Positions 1 through 11,582 of a DNA stretch of 64,000 bases are shown piece after piece (position 1 is the first letter of the stretch; every line of letters starts with the position of its first letter). The stretch is from Trifolium pratense (lineage: Eukaryota; Streptophyta; Magnoliopsida; Fabales; Fabaceae). The stretch covers positions 58,178,439 to 58,242,438 of the forward strand of contig NC_060062.1 in NCBI RefSeq assembly GCF_020283565.1, given 5' to 3'. A program made the translations under genes and the position numbers. Under the pieces are notes generated by a model. The model was not told the DNA's origin. It worked only from the letters and a program-made list of their open reading frames with translations, and made no database searches.

Positions 1-850
1 TATTTTGCATCTAGAAGATTTATTGGAGCTGAAGCATTATGAAAAGCCCACGAGGCTCTGCTATTTAAAGGGTGCTGCTAACCCTGTTTTATTCACCGAA
101 ACTTGAAGCTAAAATAGAATATCAAAGATGTAGTCTTTTAAGGGTTTCGTGTCTTTAAGCCACTCTCTAGGAGAGTTGGTGTAAAGTGAACCACTCGGAT
201 TATGAGATGGTCACTATGTCCTCACTCATAAACCTGTAGGTAATGAGTTGAGTATTGTATTTGGAGGAAGCTTTTAAGCAACTCCAAATTGTGAACTTAG
301 TCGTTGGCTAGGTGTTAATGTCATTGAAGTGTGTCTTCATCTTTATCAAGGAGAGTGTCTCCATTATGTTGTTATTGAAATCCTTACTGGTTGTAAGGTT
401 AAGGGGAGTGAGACGGAGTCTCATATCTAGGAGTTCCTAGGTAGAAGTGTCATTGGGTAGGGATTAAGTGAGGAGTTGTAAACGGGGGAGTTTAGCTCTG
501 AATTAATACTGATGATAGTGAATTTCCTCCTGGATTGGTATCCCCCAGATTAGGCTGTTAGGCTGAACTGGGTTAACAATTATGTGTGTTATTTATGCTT
601 TTCAGTATCTGTTTTTAATGCTCTGCTTTATTGTTCTCTCTGTTAAGACAAGTGTTACGACAAGTGTCTGAACATCGTGGACAACACTTGGCTACTGTGT
701 ACCAGAATTTCAGAAAACATAGGGGCGCAAAAAGAAAAACTCTACATTTGGTATAACAAAAAAGAAGAAACCTTAGTGAGGAAAAAAAAATACTTATAGA
801 AGTCTTGCTTGGTACTCTCAACACTACCACCTCAATAGGTGTAACGAGTG
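1..850 (+). mobile_element. probable LTR-retrotransposon remnant
   Basis: No open frame of note is present. The stretch around 480-600 (a GGGGGAG tract, then a segment ending in GAACTGGGTTAACAA) resembles the transcribed LTR/leader region of plant LTR retrotransposons as I remember it. I could find neither an LTR end nor a target-site duplication, and the left part lies outside the window. The family and strand are inferences. Confidence 0.3.
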
Positions 851-2120
851 ACACATCTCAATGAGTTAACTCAGGTTAAGATATCCCTCTTGAAACCTTA
901 GTGAAGTTGTCAACCTCTATTGAGGATGCATTAATTCAGTACTTCCTTCGCAATCTTCATTTTGTTAATATTTTATTATTTATCGTTTAATTTGGTTTAG
1001 AGTTCAAAAGGTTGGGAATTTTACGGTGAGACGTGCAGCCCTCAAAATTGTTTCATGAGAAAACTTGTTCTAACAATCAACACATTTTATTTTATTTTTT
1101 TGACAAGGATGTACAAATCCTTAAAAAAAAAAAAGAAAGAGTACACTTTTAAACAAAAAATGTCACCCAGCCATCGTTGATTAAGGTGTGTGATATATGA
1201 GTGACAAAAAATAATCTTTTTGATTTTTCAATTTTTATAAATTTTGTTTTCAAAATCAGATGACCAAACCAAGTGGAACTTTGTATGTACTTTTAACTGG
1301 CTCAAAAGTGAGAGTGAATTCGACTCAACTCATTTTAACGCTCGACTTATAGTGAGAGTGAATTCGAGTCAACTCATTTTAACCCAGATAAACCAAGTTA
1401 ACTCATTTTGACACCTCTATGATCTTCATTAAAAGTGAGTCGACAATATATTAAAGATTAAACATCAATCTTATGTCAAAAAAAAACCATCAATCTCTAT
1501 TTCTATAAGTTCAAATTATGTTGCACACAAAAAATGCAAGAACAAAGACACTCTCAAAATTACCCGTGTAGGTTTCAAATGTGTGTACAACATAGATCTA
1601 ATCTAAAAGCCACTGCTATCACATCTTCAGATTAATAGTAGGAATAATCTGGTGCTAGTTCCACTTTGCAAAGACAACATAGTGCTTAAATTGAAATCAA
1701 CCTCAAAGGCATAAATATCAAAGAAAATGTCAACCTAAACTTGTCAGCTCAAAAAAAAAACACTAACAATTAATTTAATCCACATTTTCTCTTTTATCAT
1801 GTCAATTAGGCAATGTCCATGTTCCCATCAAGTGATTGTCTAATGGTTACATCAGTGTCAACTCGTACTCTAGTCATTCATGGTCAGACAGGATATTTTT
1901 TCAGTTGCTGATAAACGCAATTCTATCTCGCCAAGAGCACCAAACAATCCCTAAGTTTTCTGATTCTTGAGGGACATCCCATCAGTGTTTTTGGAACATA
2001 ATGATCATCCAAGTGAGCAATCCACATAACAGGCGCTTTCACTCAAGCAAAGGACGAGTGTAAGTGTATGCAAATGCAATACATTGCCTGGTTACTCAGC
2101 AACTGCAAGATAAAAAGACT
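851..2120. other. AT-rich intergenic DNA, 3' flank of KASII
   Basis: No gene was recognised. There is a short imperfect tandem repeat of a GTGAGAGTGAATTCGA-type segment at about 1310-1395 and several poly-A runs. The rest appears to be unique AT-rich spacer downstream of the KASII gene. Confidence 0.5.
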
Positions 2121-2392
2121 TTAACCATGTTTGGATATTAAGTGTATATAGCATAAACGGTTATCATATAAGTACTTGTGTATAAGCTATTTTTATAACA
2201 AAAAACAAAGTCAAATTCTTTTCATATAAACTATAAGTTGTTTTCATAGGCTATCCTGCAGAGCTTATGAAAATAAGCTGAAAACAACTTATAGACATGT
2301 CATAAGCTATTTTCATAAGCTCTCTCAAACAATCTCACAAGTTTTTATGTCAACAGATAAGCTCAAATAAGTCAACTCAAACAAACCCTTAA
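2121..2392. mobile_element. MITE next to the KASII stop codon
   Basis: A 272-bp AT-rich block carries ends that are imperfect inverted repeats (TTAACCATGTTTGG at the left, CAAACAAACCCTTAA at the right). Internally, variants of ATAAGCTATTTTCATAAGCT recur in both orientations and can fold back. A TTAA/TTA-type duplication at the ends is compatible with a Harbinger-like MITE, but hAT is also possible. It lies about 100 bp beyond the KASII stop codon, so it is probably transcribed as part of the 3' UTR or lies just after it. I recognise the sequence type as common in legumes; this rests on recollection. Confidence 0.55.
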
Positions 2393-2487
2393 AATGAAGC
2401 ATAAAAGGAACAAAGGGAATATGTTCTTGAAATTCAACATACCTTGTTAATGATGATAGGAAGGTACTACAGTTGGAAAAATCTGTT

Positions 2488-5400
2488 TCACTTAAAAGGG
2501 GCAAATATGATTGAAGAATTTTGGCCACCAAAACCAAATGAATTAGACAAGCCTGCCCTGATGTCCAGTCTCTCTTTCTTTGGGCCCACAAGCACATTGG
2601 TGTCCTGGTGTTTGTTCAGTTAAACAAATTAGTAGATAACTTTGATGAACACCATATATGATACTACCTCCGTCTCTAATTATAAGCTTCATTTGAAGAA
2701 AAATACATTTTCCCAAAACATAAGCTCCATTTCAAATTACGTGATACATTTAGTTTATTTTTTCAAAATACACCGCTTATTAATACTATATATTTATCTT
2801 TAGAGATAAAATGAATACATTAAATAAGTCCACAAGTCCTAGCTCCACTGGCAAAAAATTACCGAAATTGTTAGGTCGGACGTCATGACCAAGGTTCAAC
2901 CCCGGCTCCTCCACTTATGTGTGTGACTTTATAATGCCTTTTTCATTTCGTCTATCTACCAAAAAAAATAAACTACCTACTTTTTTTATTACATGTGAAA
3001 ACAACATACGGGTCTTATAAAATGAACAAAGGTAGTAGGACACAACACATTTTCAAACATAGGAGAGAACTGTGCAAACAAGTATCATACCACTGCTTCA
3101 TCTGGGTTTTCTAGATTGATATTAGGATGAACCCACCCTGTCTTTATTGCCTACATGAAGGAAAACAAAAAGAAGAAAAATCCTCAACTTTTTTGTCGGA
3201 ACACTTAGGTTACTAGAACAAATTTATAAATAAGTGGTACATTAGTTTTCACCTGTACGGTTGCTACGGCTTCCACACCACCAGCTGCCCCTAGTAGATG
3301 ACCAATCATAGACTTTGTCGAGTTCACTCTTAGCTGTAGCATAAATTAAAAGAAATAAAAGGGCATAAGATTATAGTTACCCTTAAAGTGGTTAGAGAGA
3401 ATATATTCCCTCCTATCCTTTTTATAAGAAACAACTCACTTTTTAGATTCATTAAATAACTGATGTATCTGGTATATAATATAGACCAAGTACATCAGTT
3501 ATTCAATGAACCTAAAAAGTCAACTGTTTCTGATAAAAAGAACTGGATGTCGTAGTATATAGTAATAAATACATATGAAAGAAATTTCACTTCCGGGTTT
3601 TTGCCAAAGCAATGAATCAAAGCCTGGTACTCCTTAAGATCTCCGGCATGTGTGGATGTGGCATGTGCATTTATGTAGTTCACATCCTCCCTTGAAACTC
3701 CAGAACTAATTAATGCCTTTTCAATGCAAAGAATAACACCAGCCCCTGTAGATGTGCAAAAAAGAAACATAAGTGCACGTGTAATCAAGATATGATTTGT
3801 AGGGATATATAGAACAAAATTTCTTTGGAATCATACAGAAGATGTAGTAGACATAATCTAAGAATTTTCATGGTCAAAGTGACAGTATAATTGCATTTCT
3901 ATAGTTTTTAAGATGATATGACATGAAGAGTGGAAAAAATTTACAATGATGTTGAGAATTTGTTAAACTATATAGGAACAACCATATGTGACAAAACATG
4001 ATTTTGTACAAAGAAGCTTTAGCATCCATTTCAACAAAGTAACAGGAAAACGTAAATTATTTTCTTTCAAAACATGCCTCAGCAAAATTTATATGTGATG
4101 ATCATTGCACCCTGTAATTATCATAGATGAAAACAGTTTTTACAATTTACTAGAAGGGATTTTGAAAACAGTCTTTTCCCACTAAATGGAGCCAATTAGA
4201 TAGATCACGCAATGCCATAAAACAGAGAATTATATCCTGGTAAATTTTATTAAGAAAATTGTTAGTCTTATTGAAAACAAAAACATAAGCAAAGAAATAC
4301 TTATATTATTACGGTTGACAATAATGAAATTACGAAAACAGCTTTAGTTAGTTGTTTCCCCTGTTTTCAAACAAACCTGACAATACAAATCAGTCGTGAC
4401 ATAAAAAATGTTAAGAGTTTTGTGTTCTTTGACCACAAAAAAAACAGAAAACAGTCGTTGGTTTTTAGAATATGGGTTGAGTCTAACTCAACCTTACAAA
4501 ACTAGCTTGAAAGGTGGGGACTGCCCTATGACAGTTCTCCTTCAAACACCGACACCCTATGACACTAATAAGATACGTGTCGAACACTCGTCAATTAGCT
4601 TGGACACACACCAAGCACTTCTTGGACATATATCCAACATGTCCAGTTTTGTATCTATGGTCGTTCTTCATATCTGTATTCACACTGATGCAATTAGTCT
4701 ATTGGGTTACAGATGATAGAGGCTTTGACAGCCGTTTATCGTGTTCCATTGTGCACACTAGCTAGCTTTAAATTGGAGAAACTTCCAAATAAAGCCCCTT
4801 GAAGTTTAGCTGGAATTTTCAAAAAAATGTGATCTTCGAATCAAAAGGTTTAAATTGTAGAATTATTTTTGGTTTTGAAGGAGCATATGGCATGGTTTAA
4901 CATATGAGAAAGTCAATGTAAGAATACGGCATAGATTCAAATCAGGTGAGCAAAAGAAATCATTTTTATTGATTTTTTTCTCCCCAAAATCCCATGACAA
5001 ATCATTTTTTGAAGATTCACCGTGTTATTTCTCCACAATCATGAGAAAGTGTTCAGAAGTGAATATCTCAGTTTTTATTGATTTGTTTTCTCCCCAAAAT
5101 CCCAAATGCACTTCTTTCTTGTTTTCTTGACCTTTTCCAAATGGATTTCCCCTAGTTTGTTGTTAGGGTAATGTGAAAAGGACTTTTATTGTTAGGGTAA
5201 ATATAACATTTACAAATTAATTGACATGCGTTAAACACGGGTACTATCAAGAGCTGTGTAACACTGCTGCTTCAGATTGACGGTGTGCTATACAGACACG
5301 TGTTATATTCAATATTCCATTTTCTCAAATTGGTACTGGTGCCAACATGTCAGTTTCGCATCCGGTGTTCATGTGTTTCAGTGCTTGATAGATCATGAGT

Positions 5401-8400
5401 CCTATGAAAGTTAGGGGAGGTCAATGGAATTTAGCCTAAATAAATTCTTCATCAGCATATACCAGTGTCGTGCATATATTTAGCCTTAAACTTTGGGGAA
5501 GGAACTTTTAGACCCGGGAAAAGATTACTGAATAAAGTAGAAGTCTACCGTCACCAAAAGTTGTCGGAAAACCTACCAACTATTTATGTTTTTAAGATCA
5601 TCTGAAAGGAATTAGACTTAAAGAAGATATAACATTTTACCATCAGGACGTGGCTCAGTCACATGATAAGCATCACAGGTGAAGCTTCCACCAAGGAACT
5701 CAGCGTATATGGTAGCTCCCCTTTTCTGAAATATCAAAAGTTAGATGCCAATATCAGTTAGTTGAATAAGATTTGCCAAAACAATGTAACGTAATGGAAT
5801 GATAAAGTGTTGATGGCATTAGGTATGAAACATGATTCTAACATGGGATATGACAATTGACAAGAGATGCATCACTGTGTTCTTATACTGAGACAATTAA
5901 TTGTGTAACTAAGTATGACATTAATGTTCTACATCATGTTGTAAAGTTTAAGTTGCATTGTATTATTAAATTGTTAGACTAAAATAGAAGTACCTTAGCA
6001 TGCTCTAATTCTTCTAAAAGCAAAACTCCAGCTCCTTCCCCCATGACAAATCCATCGCGGTTCTGTGATATCACAAAGGTAAATTAATGGTTATCAACAG
6101 AAGAACAAAACAACAATAAAAGGATAAGGAACAGAACTGCAAGCAGTACAATTGTTTATTATCCTTGTACTTTGCAATTTGATACATCTCTCACTTTGTC
6201 AAACTCAAAAGTTGTTCAAATATTTAATATTGAAACACGTGGTGAAAAGAATGCTCATAATAGAGTAGAACGTTTCATTAATGTTTATTAAGTTGGATGC
6301 GTTCATGGTTTCTCTTTTCCATTTCTCAAGGGTTTTTCCACTTCAGATTACATGTATGATGAAAATTTTATAACTTTTTCAGGATCCAACTTTCAAAGGT
6401 ATTATAGATTTATAGGTTGTCCAAAAAGATTAATGAAAAGTCGCGATAATAATGAAAAAGGTAATAAAAAAAGAATTGGGATATCTATGAATATTACAAT
6501 ATCCCAAGGGCGTGAAGCTTTAGTGGGGTCATTATTTCTCTGTGAGAGTGCCCTGCATGCTACAAAGCCACCCAAGCCTACACCAAAGATTGTTGAATTG
6601 ATATTATACTTATGCTGAGATAACTTCATCGAAACCGAAAAGATTTAGTAAAAATAGGATACCGATTGGTATTATAGCAGCATCTGAGCCACCACAAAGC
6701 ATCAGGTCCTGCACAGGTAAGCTTAATTTTTTACTGTCTTTCAATAAAATAACCATAAAGCTGTACCAAAATTATTAGAGAGAAAAAGTTGGAAAAATGT
6801 GAGAAATCCACAATCGTACAAGCAAATGGTGAAGTTGAATACTTACAGCTTCACCTTTAATAATATGGTTTGCAGCATTCAATATACAAAAATTACTTGT
6901 AGCACACGCTGTGGAGATTGAATAATTTGGGCCCATCCACCCCTACAATTTTTATTAAAAAAACATTATTCAGAAATACAAGACAAAAACAAGGCCTCGG
7001 TTATGGTATTGGTACCCATAAAATGTGGTTAATTTTTTATTTATTTAAACAGACCAGATCCATTGCAAGCATGGCAGAACCCATATTTGTTGTTGCAAAG
7101 GGTACACAAAAAGGATTCATCTTCTTATATGAGATTCTTAAAGCTTCAATCGCATCATGAAAAACCTGTTCAACACAAACAACAAAAATTAAATAGTAAT
7201 AAATCAAAGAAATCGACTTAGAGATTAAAGGCATTTTGGACATCAAAACATATAGTTATATTCAATCACTTTCATTTTCTTAAATTATTATCGGTGTCTA
7301 CGAGTAAGTGTTGTGTCAATGTCAGCGCTTCATAAATAGTATCTAAAAATACAAGAGAGGGATTACCTGCATTCCACCCATTGCGGAGCCAATCAAAACA
7401 CCGCATTTTGCTTTATCTAATTCATCCTTTACATCTTCAGTAATTCCAGCATCAACCAATGCTTTTTTTCCCGCTATCAGAAGATACAACATAAATTTAT
7501 CCATCCTCCTTGAAAACTTTGGTGCTACCCAGCCATCAGTTGAGAATGACTTGATCTCACCAGCAATCCGCTGGAAACAGTGAATACTAAAATCATAAGC
7601 TACAGAAGGCGGAGAATACGAATAAACTTTGAATGAAATATTAACTGTTTACCGTTGGAAATTCTGCACAGTCAAAAGCATTGATCTCGCTTATCCCACT
7701 AACACCATCGAGTAAATTATTGTAGAAGACATCAGGATCATGACCAAGTGGTGTGACCACACCCAAGCCCGTCACAACTACTCGCCTTTGCTTCATAGGA
7801 GGTTTTCCCGCTGTTGTAACTTCTTGAGCAGATTCCAAAGCAACAGCCATTACTTTACCTTGAAATTTTACAGAACGCGAGGCATAGATAAGTAATTATT
7901 ATAACAACAATTGACACTAACAGTGAATCATGAGTTGGAAGTGGCTTCATCCAACGTCGGCTCAACTTTGGAGTACAAATTTAGAAGCAATTCCTACTAA
8001 CCATTCAAGAAAACAATGCCAACAACTGTCAAATTTTATATTGGGCCTAACTCATCCTCACAAAACCAGCTTGTAAGGTGAGGATTGCCTCTAGTATATA
8101 AACACTACACAGGCCATATCTCTTAGCAATGTGGGACTAAATCCACCCCTTCACACCCAACACAATGAAGGTGTTGGAGGCTGCAATGAAGGCAACCCAA
8201 AATGCCGCAATTAGGCATATGGGGGCGGACCGCAATGAAGGCGGAATATCCAACACACCCCCTCACGCTCAGGCCCAATGGGCCTGAAGCGTGGACGATG
8301 CGGGAAGCCCAGCAATAGATCTAGGATAGGCTCTGATACCATCTTAGAAATGAGTATTGGACCTAACTCATCCTTACAAAACCGGCTTGTAAGGTGAGGA

Positions 8401-10129
8401 TTGCCTCTAGTATATAAACACTACACAGGCCATATCTCTTAGCAATGTGGGACTAAATCCACCCCTTCACACCCAACACAATGAAGGTGTTGGAGGCTGC
8501 AATGAAGGCAACCCAAAATGCCGCAATTAGGCATATGGGGGCGGACCGCAATGAAGGCGGAATATCCAACACACCCCCTCACGCTCAGGCCATCCTTACA
8601 AAACCGGCTTGTAAGGTGAGGATTGCCTCTAGTATATAAACACTACACAGGCCATATCTCTTAGCAATGTGGGACTAAATCCACCCCTTCACACCCAACA
8701 CAATGAAGGTGTTGGAGGCTGCAATGAAGGCAACCCAAAATGCCGCAATTAGGCATATGGGGGCGGACCGCAATGAAGGCGGAATATCCAACAACAACCT
8801 TAATATAAATTGAATACCTAGAACACCATTCATGAAAGAAGTAATAGAAATGCAGTTTTAATACACAGTGAATCATAATTTTAAAGGCACGCAAAAAATT
8901 AAAGCAGAGATCAAGCTTAGGTTTAAGTAAATTATGTCACCATAAACCTAAGAAAAAGATGGTTCAAAACATATCACATGGAAACAAACATATACTTAGA
9001 ATGATAAGTTGATCACAATATACACATGACGCTGAACCAAACATACCAAGTCACAAAACATGCATGCATATCCAAAGACTAAATCTACACACCTGAAGCA
9101 AAACCACTCATGACGTAGTCTCCTATATAACACCGACATTTCATATTTAAGACATCTCCAGTGCATGACATGTGTCGGTGTCAGACACTAAAACACGTGG
9201 TTACATTGTCGTTGCATCGCAGTTCTGTCTAGTTTTTGTGTCTGTGTCACGGCTTCATAAATAGTCTTTGCCATAAATTTATATATCTTGTATATTTAAA
9301 AAAATTCATGATTTATCCCTAAAATAAAAAATACTTATTAACTTTTGAGTTTTAACATACAGCCAAGATATGATTGAGGGGCAGTCCATAATTTCAATTT
9401 TTGCTTCAGAAGAAATTTGCAAAATAATTCTCAATGCTATATGAAATGAACAACTAATTAATTAATTAATCAATCAACTAACTAATTAATTCATAGAAAT
9501 AGGAAGTAACAAGTCCCTATCTCTAAGTTAAGTTCTTAGTACCAACCAACCATATTTATGTCCAATAAATCTAATGAATTAAACTATATAGAACAAAGTA
9601 ATAAATTAAAACAACAACCACATTTACACAAATGAATAAATAAAGCTATTACACAGACGTCCGTAAGTCCTAGCACAACTGACAAAATGCTGGTGTCCGG
9701 GTTCAACCCCGGGATCTTAATGTGATATTACCATTTAGTCTACAGACAAAAAAAAAAAAAAAAAAAATAGCTGATGCATAGATAAGGAAACAAGTAAAAT
9801 CAAATGCATATGGTTTCAAAATAACTTACTGAAGATTCATCATCATCATCATATATAATAATTAATTATAAATAAATAAATAAATAACTAGAAAAATAAA
9901 CCTCATAATTAACGAAAAAATTAAAATTAAAAGAAAAATTGAATAATTAGTAGAAAAATGAAAAGGGGAAAATACCAGAACGGGAGAGTCGATTGGGAGA
10001 AGAGAGGAGATGGAGTTTGTTATTCTTTCTGCAACGAGTACGAGGAGGAAGAGAGGAGTGAGAGTCGCACGTGACTGACATGCAAGCAGCAACAAGCCAC
10101 GTGCAAAGGGGAGAGGAAAGTGAAGCCAT
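2488..10129 (-). CDS. FAB1: 3-oxoacyl-[acyl-carrier-protein] synthase II, plastidial (KASII/FAB1)
   Basis: KASII condenses malonyl-ACP with palmitoyl-ACP in plastids, giving the C18 chain that becomes stearoyl- and oleoyl-ACP. Thirteen exons were read on the minus strand, in transcript order: 10129-9976, 7858-7653, 7570-7367, 7165-7055, 6942-6847, 6708-6663, 6577-6498, 6062-5994, 5725-5641, 3745-3591, 3333-3253, 3150-3091 and 2604-2488. All internal junctions are GT-AG and phases are continuous; the total is 1464 nt, or 487 aa plus stop. The active-site Cys238 lies in STACATSNF, His378 in NAHATST, Lys409 in NSTKS and His414 in [10 protein letters not shown]. Near the C-terminus SNSFGFGG is present. 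Exon 1 encodes a Ser/Arg-rich, acid-poor N-terminus with [13 protein letters not shown], as in known plant KASII transit peptides. The leader is short: the core begins about 60 residues earlier than in Arabidopsis FAB1 as I recall it. The exon 1-2 join rests on phase and on the family's SG..MAVA junction. It is clearly KASII-like rather than KASI. Confidence 0.93.
2663..3036. mobile_element. Stowaway-like MITE split by a SINE
   Basis: The left end TACTACCTCCGTCTCTAAT and the right end AAAGGTAGTA are inverted relative to each other. CTCCGTC-type ends are characteristic of Stowaway/mariner MITEs. The element lies in the KASII intron between 2605 and 3090 and is interrupted by the SINE-like block at 2833-2972. 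Confidence 0.5.
2833..2972 (+). mobile_element. tRNA-derived SINE inside a KASII intron
   Basis: The block starts with an A-box-like TCCTAGCTCCACTGG, has a B-box-like GGTTCAACCCC about 50 bp later, and ends in a pyrimidine stretch and an A-run. This is the layout of a tRNA-derived SINE with an internal pol III promoter. A related copy is at 9664-9766. It is nested in a Stowaway-like MITE. Confidence 0.6.
3404..3557. mobile_element. foldback Stowaway-like MITE in KASII intron
   Basis: The two halves are inverted repeats. ATCCTTTTTATAAGAAACA and TTTTTAGATTCATTAAATAACTGATGTA are mirrored by TACATCAGTTATTCAATGAA, CTAAAAAG and TGTTTCTGATAAAAAG. The centre is near 3475. It fills most of the 257-bp intron between exons 3333-3253 and 3745-3591, so that intron's transcript would form a long hairpin. 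Confidence 0.65.
3746..5640 (-). other. long KASII intron
   Basis: This intron separates exons 5725-5641 and 3745-3591. It holds a TRIM LTR fragment (4471-4530), a direct repeat of a segment containing CTCCCCAAAATCCCA (copies near 4981 and 5092), and otherwise AT-rich DNA. Open frames at 4408-4765 show no recognisable domain and probably mean nothing. Confidence 0.7.
4471..4530 (-). mobile_element. TRIM LTR fragment
   Basis: About 60 bp containing CTAACTCAACCTTACAAAAC and AGCTTGAAAGGTGGGG match, with substitutions, the segment at one end of the TRIM LTRs at 8027-8793. No end or duplication was found, so this is an old fragment. Confidence 0.45.
8022..8026. repeat. target-site duplication of the TRIM array (left)
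   Basis: ACAAC directly precedes the outer LTR end and recurs at 8794-8798 after the other end. The surrounding AACAAC context adds slight ambiguity. Confidence 0.6.
8027..8793 (-). mobile_element. TRIM retrotransposon array with three LTRs (KASII intron 1)
   Basis: Three LTR copies lie in tandem: 8027-8255, about 8342-8571, and a truncated 8591-8793. On the minus strand each LTR begins TGTTGGATATTCC. Between the first and second copies is an 86-bp internal region with a tRNA-iMet-type primer binding site (minus TGGTATCAGAGCC, 8341-8329) and a GAGGGGGTG polypurine tract beside the LTR end at 8255. Between the second and third copies only a 19-bp stub of internal region remains. The whole is flanked by ACAAC (8022-8026 and 8794-8798). 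There is no coding capacity, as expected for a TRIM. A TATA-like GTTTATATAC lies on the minus strand of each LTR. It sits in KASII intron 1 in the same orientation as the gene. Confidence 0.8.
9664..9766 (+). mobile_element. tRNA-derived SINE in KASII intron 1
   Basis: An A-box-like CCTAGCACAACTGACAAAA is followed by a B-box-like GGTTCAACCCCGGG and a 3' A-run (about 21 A). It is the same family as the block at 2833-2972 and shares its orientation. The element is antisense to the host gene. Confidence 0.65.
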
Positions 10130-10204
10130 GAGGAAAATGAGAATGGTGAAAGAGAAAAAAGAATGAAAGAGAAGAAGAAAGAAGGGTTAAGAATTGAATT
10201 CAAG

Positions 10205-10212
10205 GTTTATAT
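10205..10212 (-). promoter_or_regulatory. candidate TATA box of the KASII gene
   Basis: The minus strand reads ATATAAAC about 76 bp upstream of the exon 1 start codon. It is followed by a pyrimidine-rich leader of CTT/TTC runs typical of plant 5' UTRs, and the first ATG in that leader is the KASII start. The true transcription start could lie further upstream, so the TATA assignment is an inference. Confidence 0.35.
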
Positions 10213-11256
10213 TTTCATTTTTTTTTTTTAATTAATTTTGTTTGTTTGTTTGTTTGTTTGTTTTAATTTGTGTGGTTGATGTTTGAGTGAGAGAAGAGAA
10301 GAGGAGAAGCACAGTTCTGGACAACAGTTCTGCTTAACAAGTAGTCCATCCCTTAACTTAATATAATATAATAATATAATAATACGGGAAATGTTATACA
10401 AGAGGTCGTTAGTTAAAAAGAATATTAATACAAAAATTTTATATTATTAATAAATATAAAAAATTATTTTATCTTGAAATTTTCTTTCTTGTAACAAAAA
10501 AAAAGTATGTTTGACTAATATCTGGGACATCGTTTAGTATCATTAATGGTAACATTATAATAATTAAATAAATAACTTCGGAATCTTGGCCATCGTGTGG
10601 TTAGAAATAAGGATGACAATCAATCGTTAATTGTTTCTTAACGCTGAGCTTGATAGGAAGAATCATTGTTCGATCATCTCAATTGCGATCGAAAGGGGGC
10701 TACACCACTTGATGTCAGAACCAACCCCTGAACCAGATTACGCGATCCAGTGGATATCCGATGGGGAAAAAAATAGGAATGACAATGAGTAGGATATGTG
10801 TATGGTACAATAGTACTCATCTACATACTCACAGTTTGAAATAATATATGTACTCGTCCTCATACTCGTGTGGAAAGCAACTTTTATACTCGTGCCCATA
10901 CCCTAACTTAAATACAAGTCCTCGTGTGGAGTATATCATTTTAATAAAATTAAGGGAAAAAATCAAATATTTTAATGTTGACTCGTGAATATTATAAACA
11001 AAATTATTACCAACATCATGCTAAACATTATATCTCTATTAACTTATTCGCATTTTTTCAAAATAAAAAATATTAAATAGTGAATTGTGCGCAAGGTGCG
11101 ATTACATAGCACTCTCCAATACAGGATGCCTTAGGCCTTCAATTTAACCTTGTGATCTATTACAAAAGGCTAATCGAAAAACTAAACTAAACCGCCAAGG
11201 AAACAACACCTAACATTTTAGGCTTTGTCTAACATGCACAATCACATTAAGTGATG
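10213..11256. other. intergenic region upstream of KASII
   Basis: A (GTTT)n microsatellite lies at about 10238-10263, followed by purine-rich and AT-rich DNA. The blocks at about 10585-10770 and 10775-10930 (the latter with repeated ACTCGT words) look like worn repeats, but I could not find their ends. No gene was recognised. Confidence 0.5.
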
Positions 11257-11582
11257 CATGGTGCACAAGTTAGCAATATCACTATAATGAATACGAATTT
11301 TACAAAATTCACCGTTGAATAGAAAGTTTATATCGTTTAGATCATTCATAAATTTTTTTGAAAATCATTTGATATGTTATTGAGACCCATCAAGATTAAC
11401 GGTATTCAATAAAAATCCATAAACCGTTAATTTTGATGGATCTCAATAAGATATCAAATGATTTTCAATTTTTTTCAAAAAATTTATGGATAATCTATAC
11501 GATATAAAATTTCAATCCAATAGTGGATTTTGTAAAATTCGTATTGTGCATGGTGCACAACTTGAGAGACTTGTGCACCATA
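11257..11582. mobile_element. foldback MITE (long palindrome)
   Basis: Two arms of about 150 bp are inverted copies around position 11412. ATGGTGCACAAGT and ATACGAATTTTAC at the left are mirrored by GTAAAATTCGTAT and ACTTGTGCACCAT at the right. ATCATTTGATAT and CCGTTAATTTTGATGG words are mirrored near the centre. No frame or transposase is present. A target duplication was not resolved. The transcript would be a long hairpin. Confidence 0.65.

Noticed and set aside
9664..9720. Possible tRNA gene (B-box GGTTCAACCCC)
   Set aside because: No cloverleaf with an acceptor stem can be formed, and an A-tail follows. The same unit recurs at 2833, so it is a SINE.
9862..10203. 113-codon minus-strand frame overlapping KASII exon 1
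   Set aside because: It is in another frame, starts with a non-ATG codon and ends in low-complexity sequence. The KASII reading with transit-peptide similarity is better supported.
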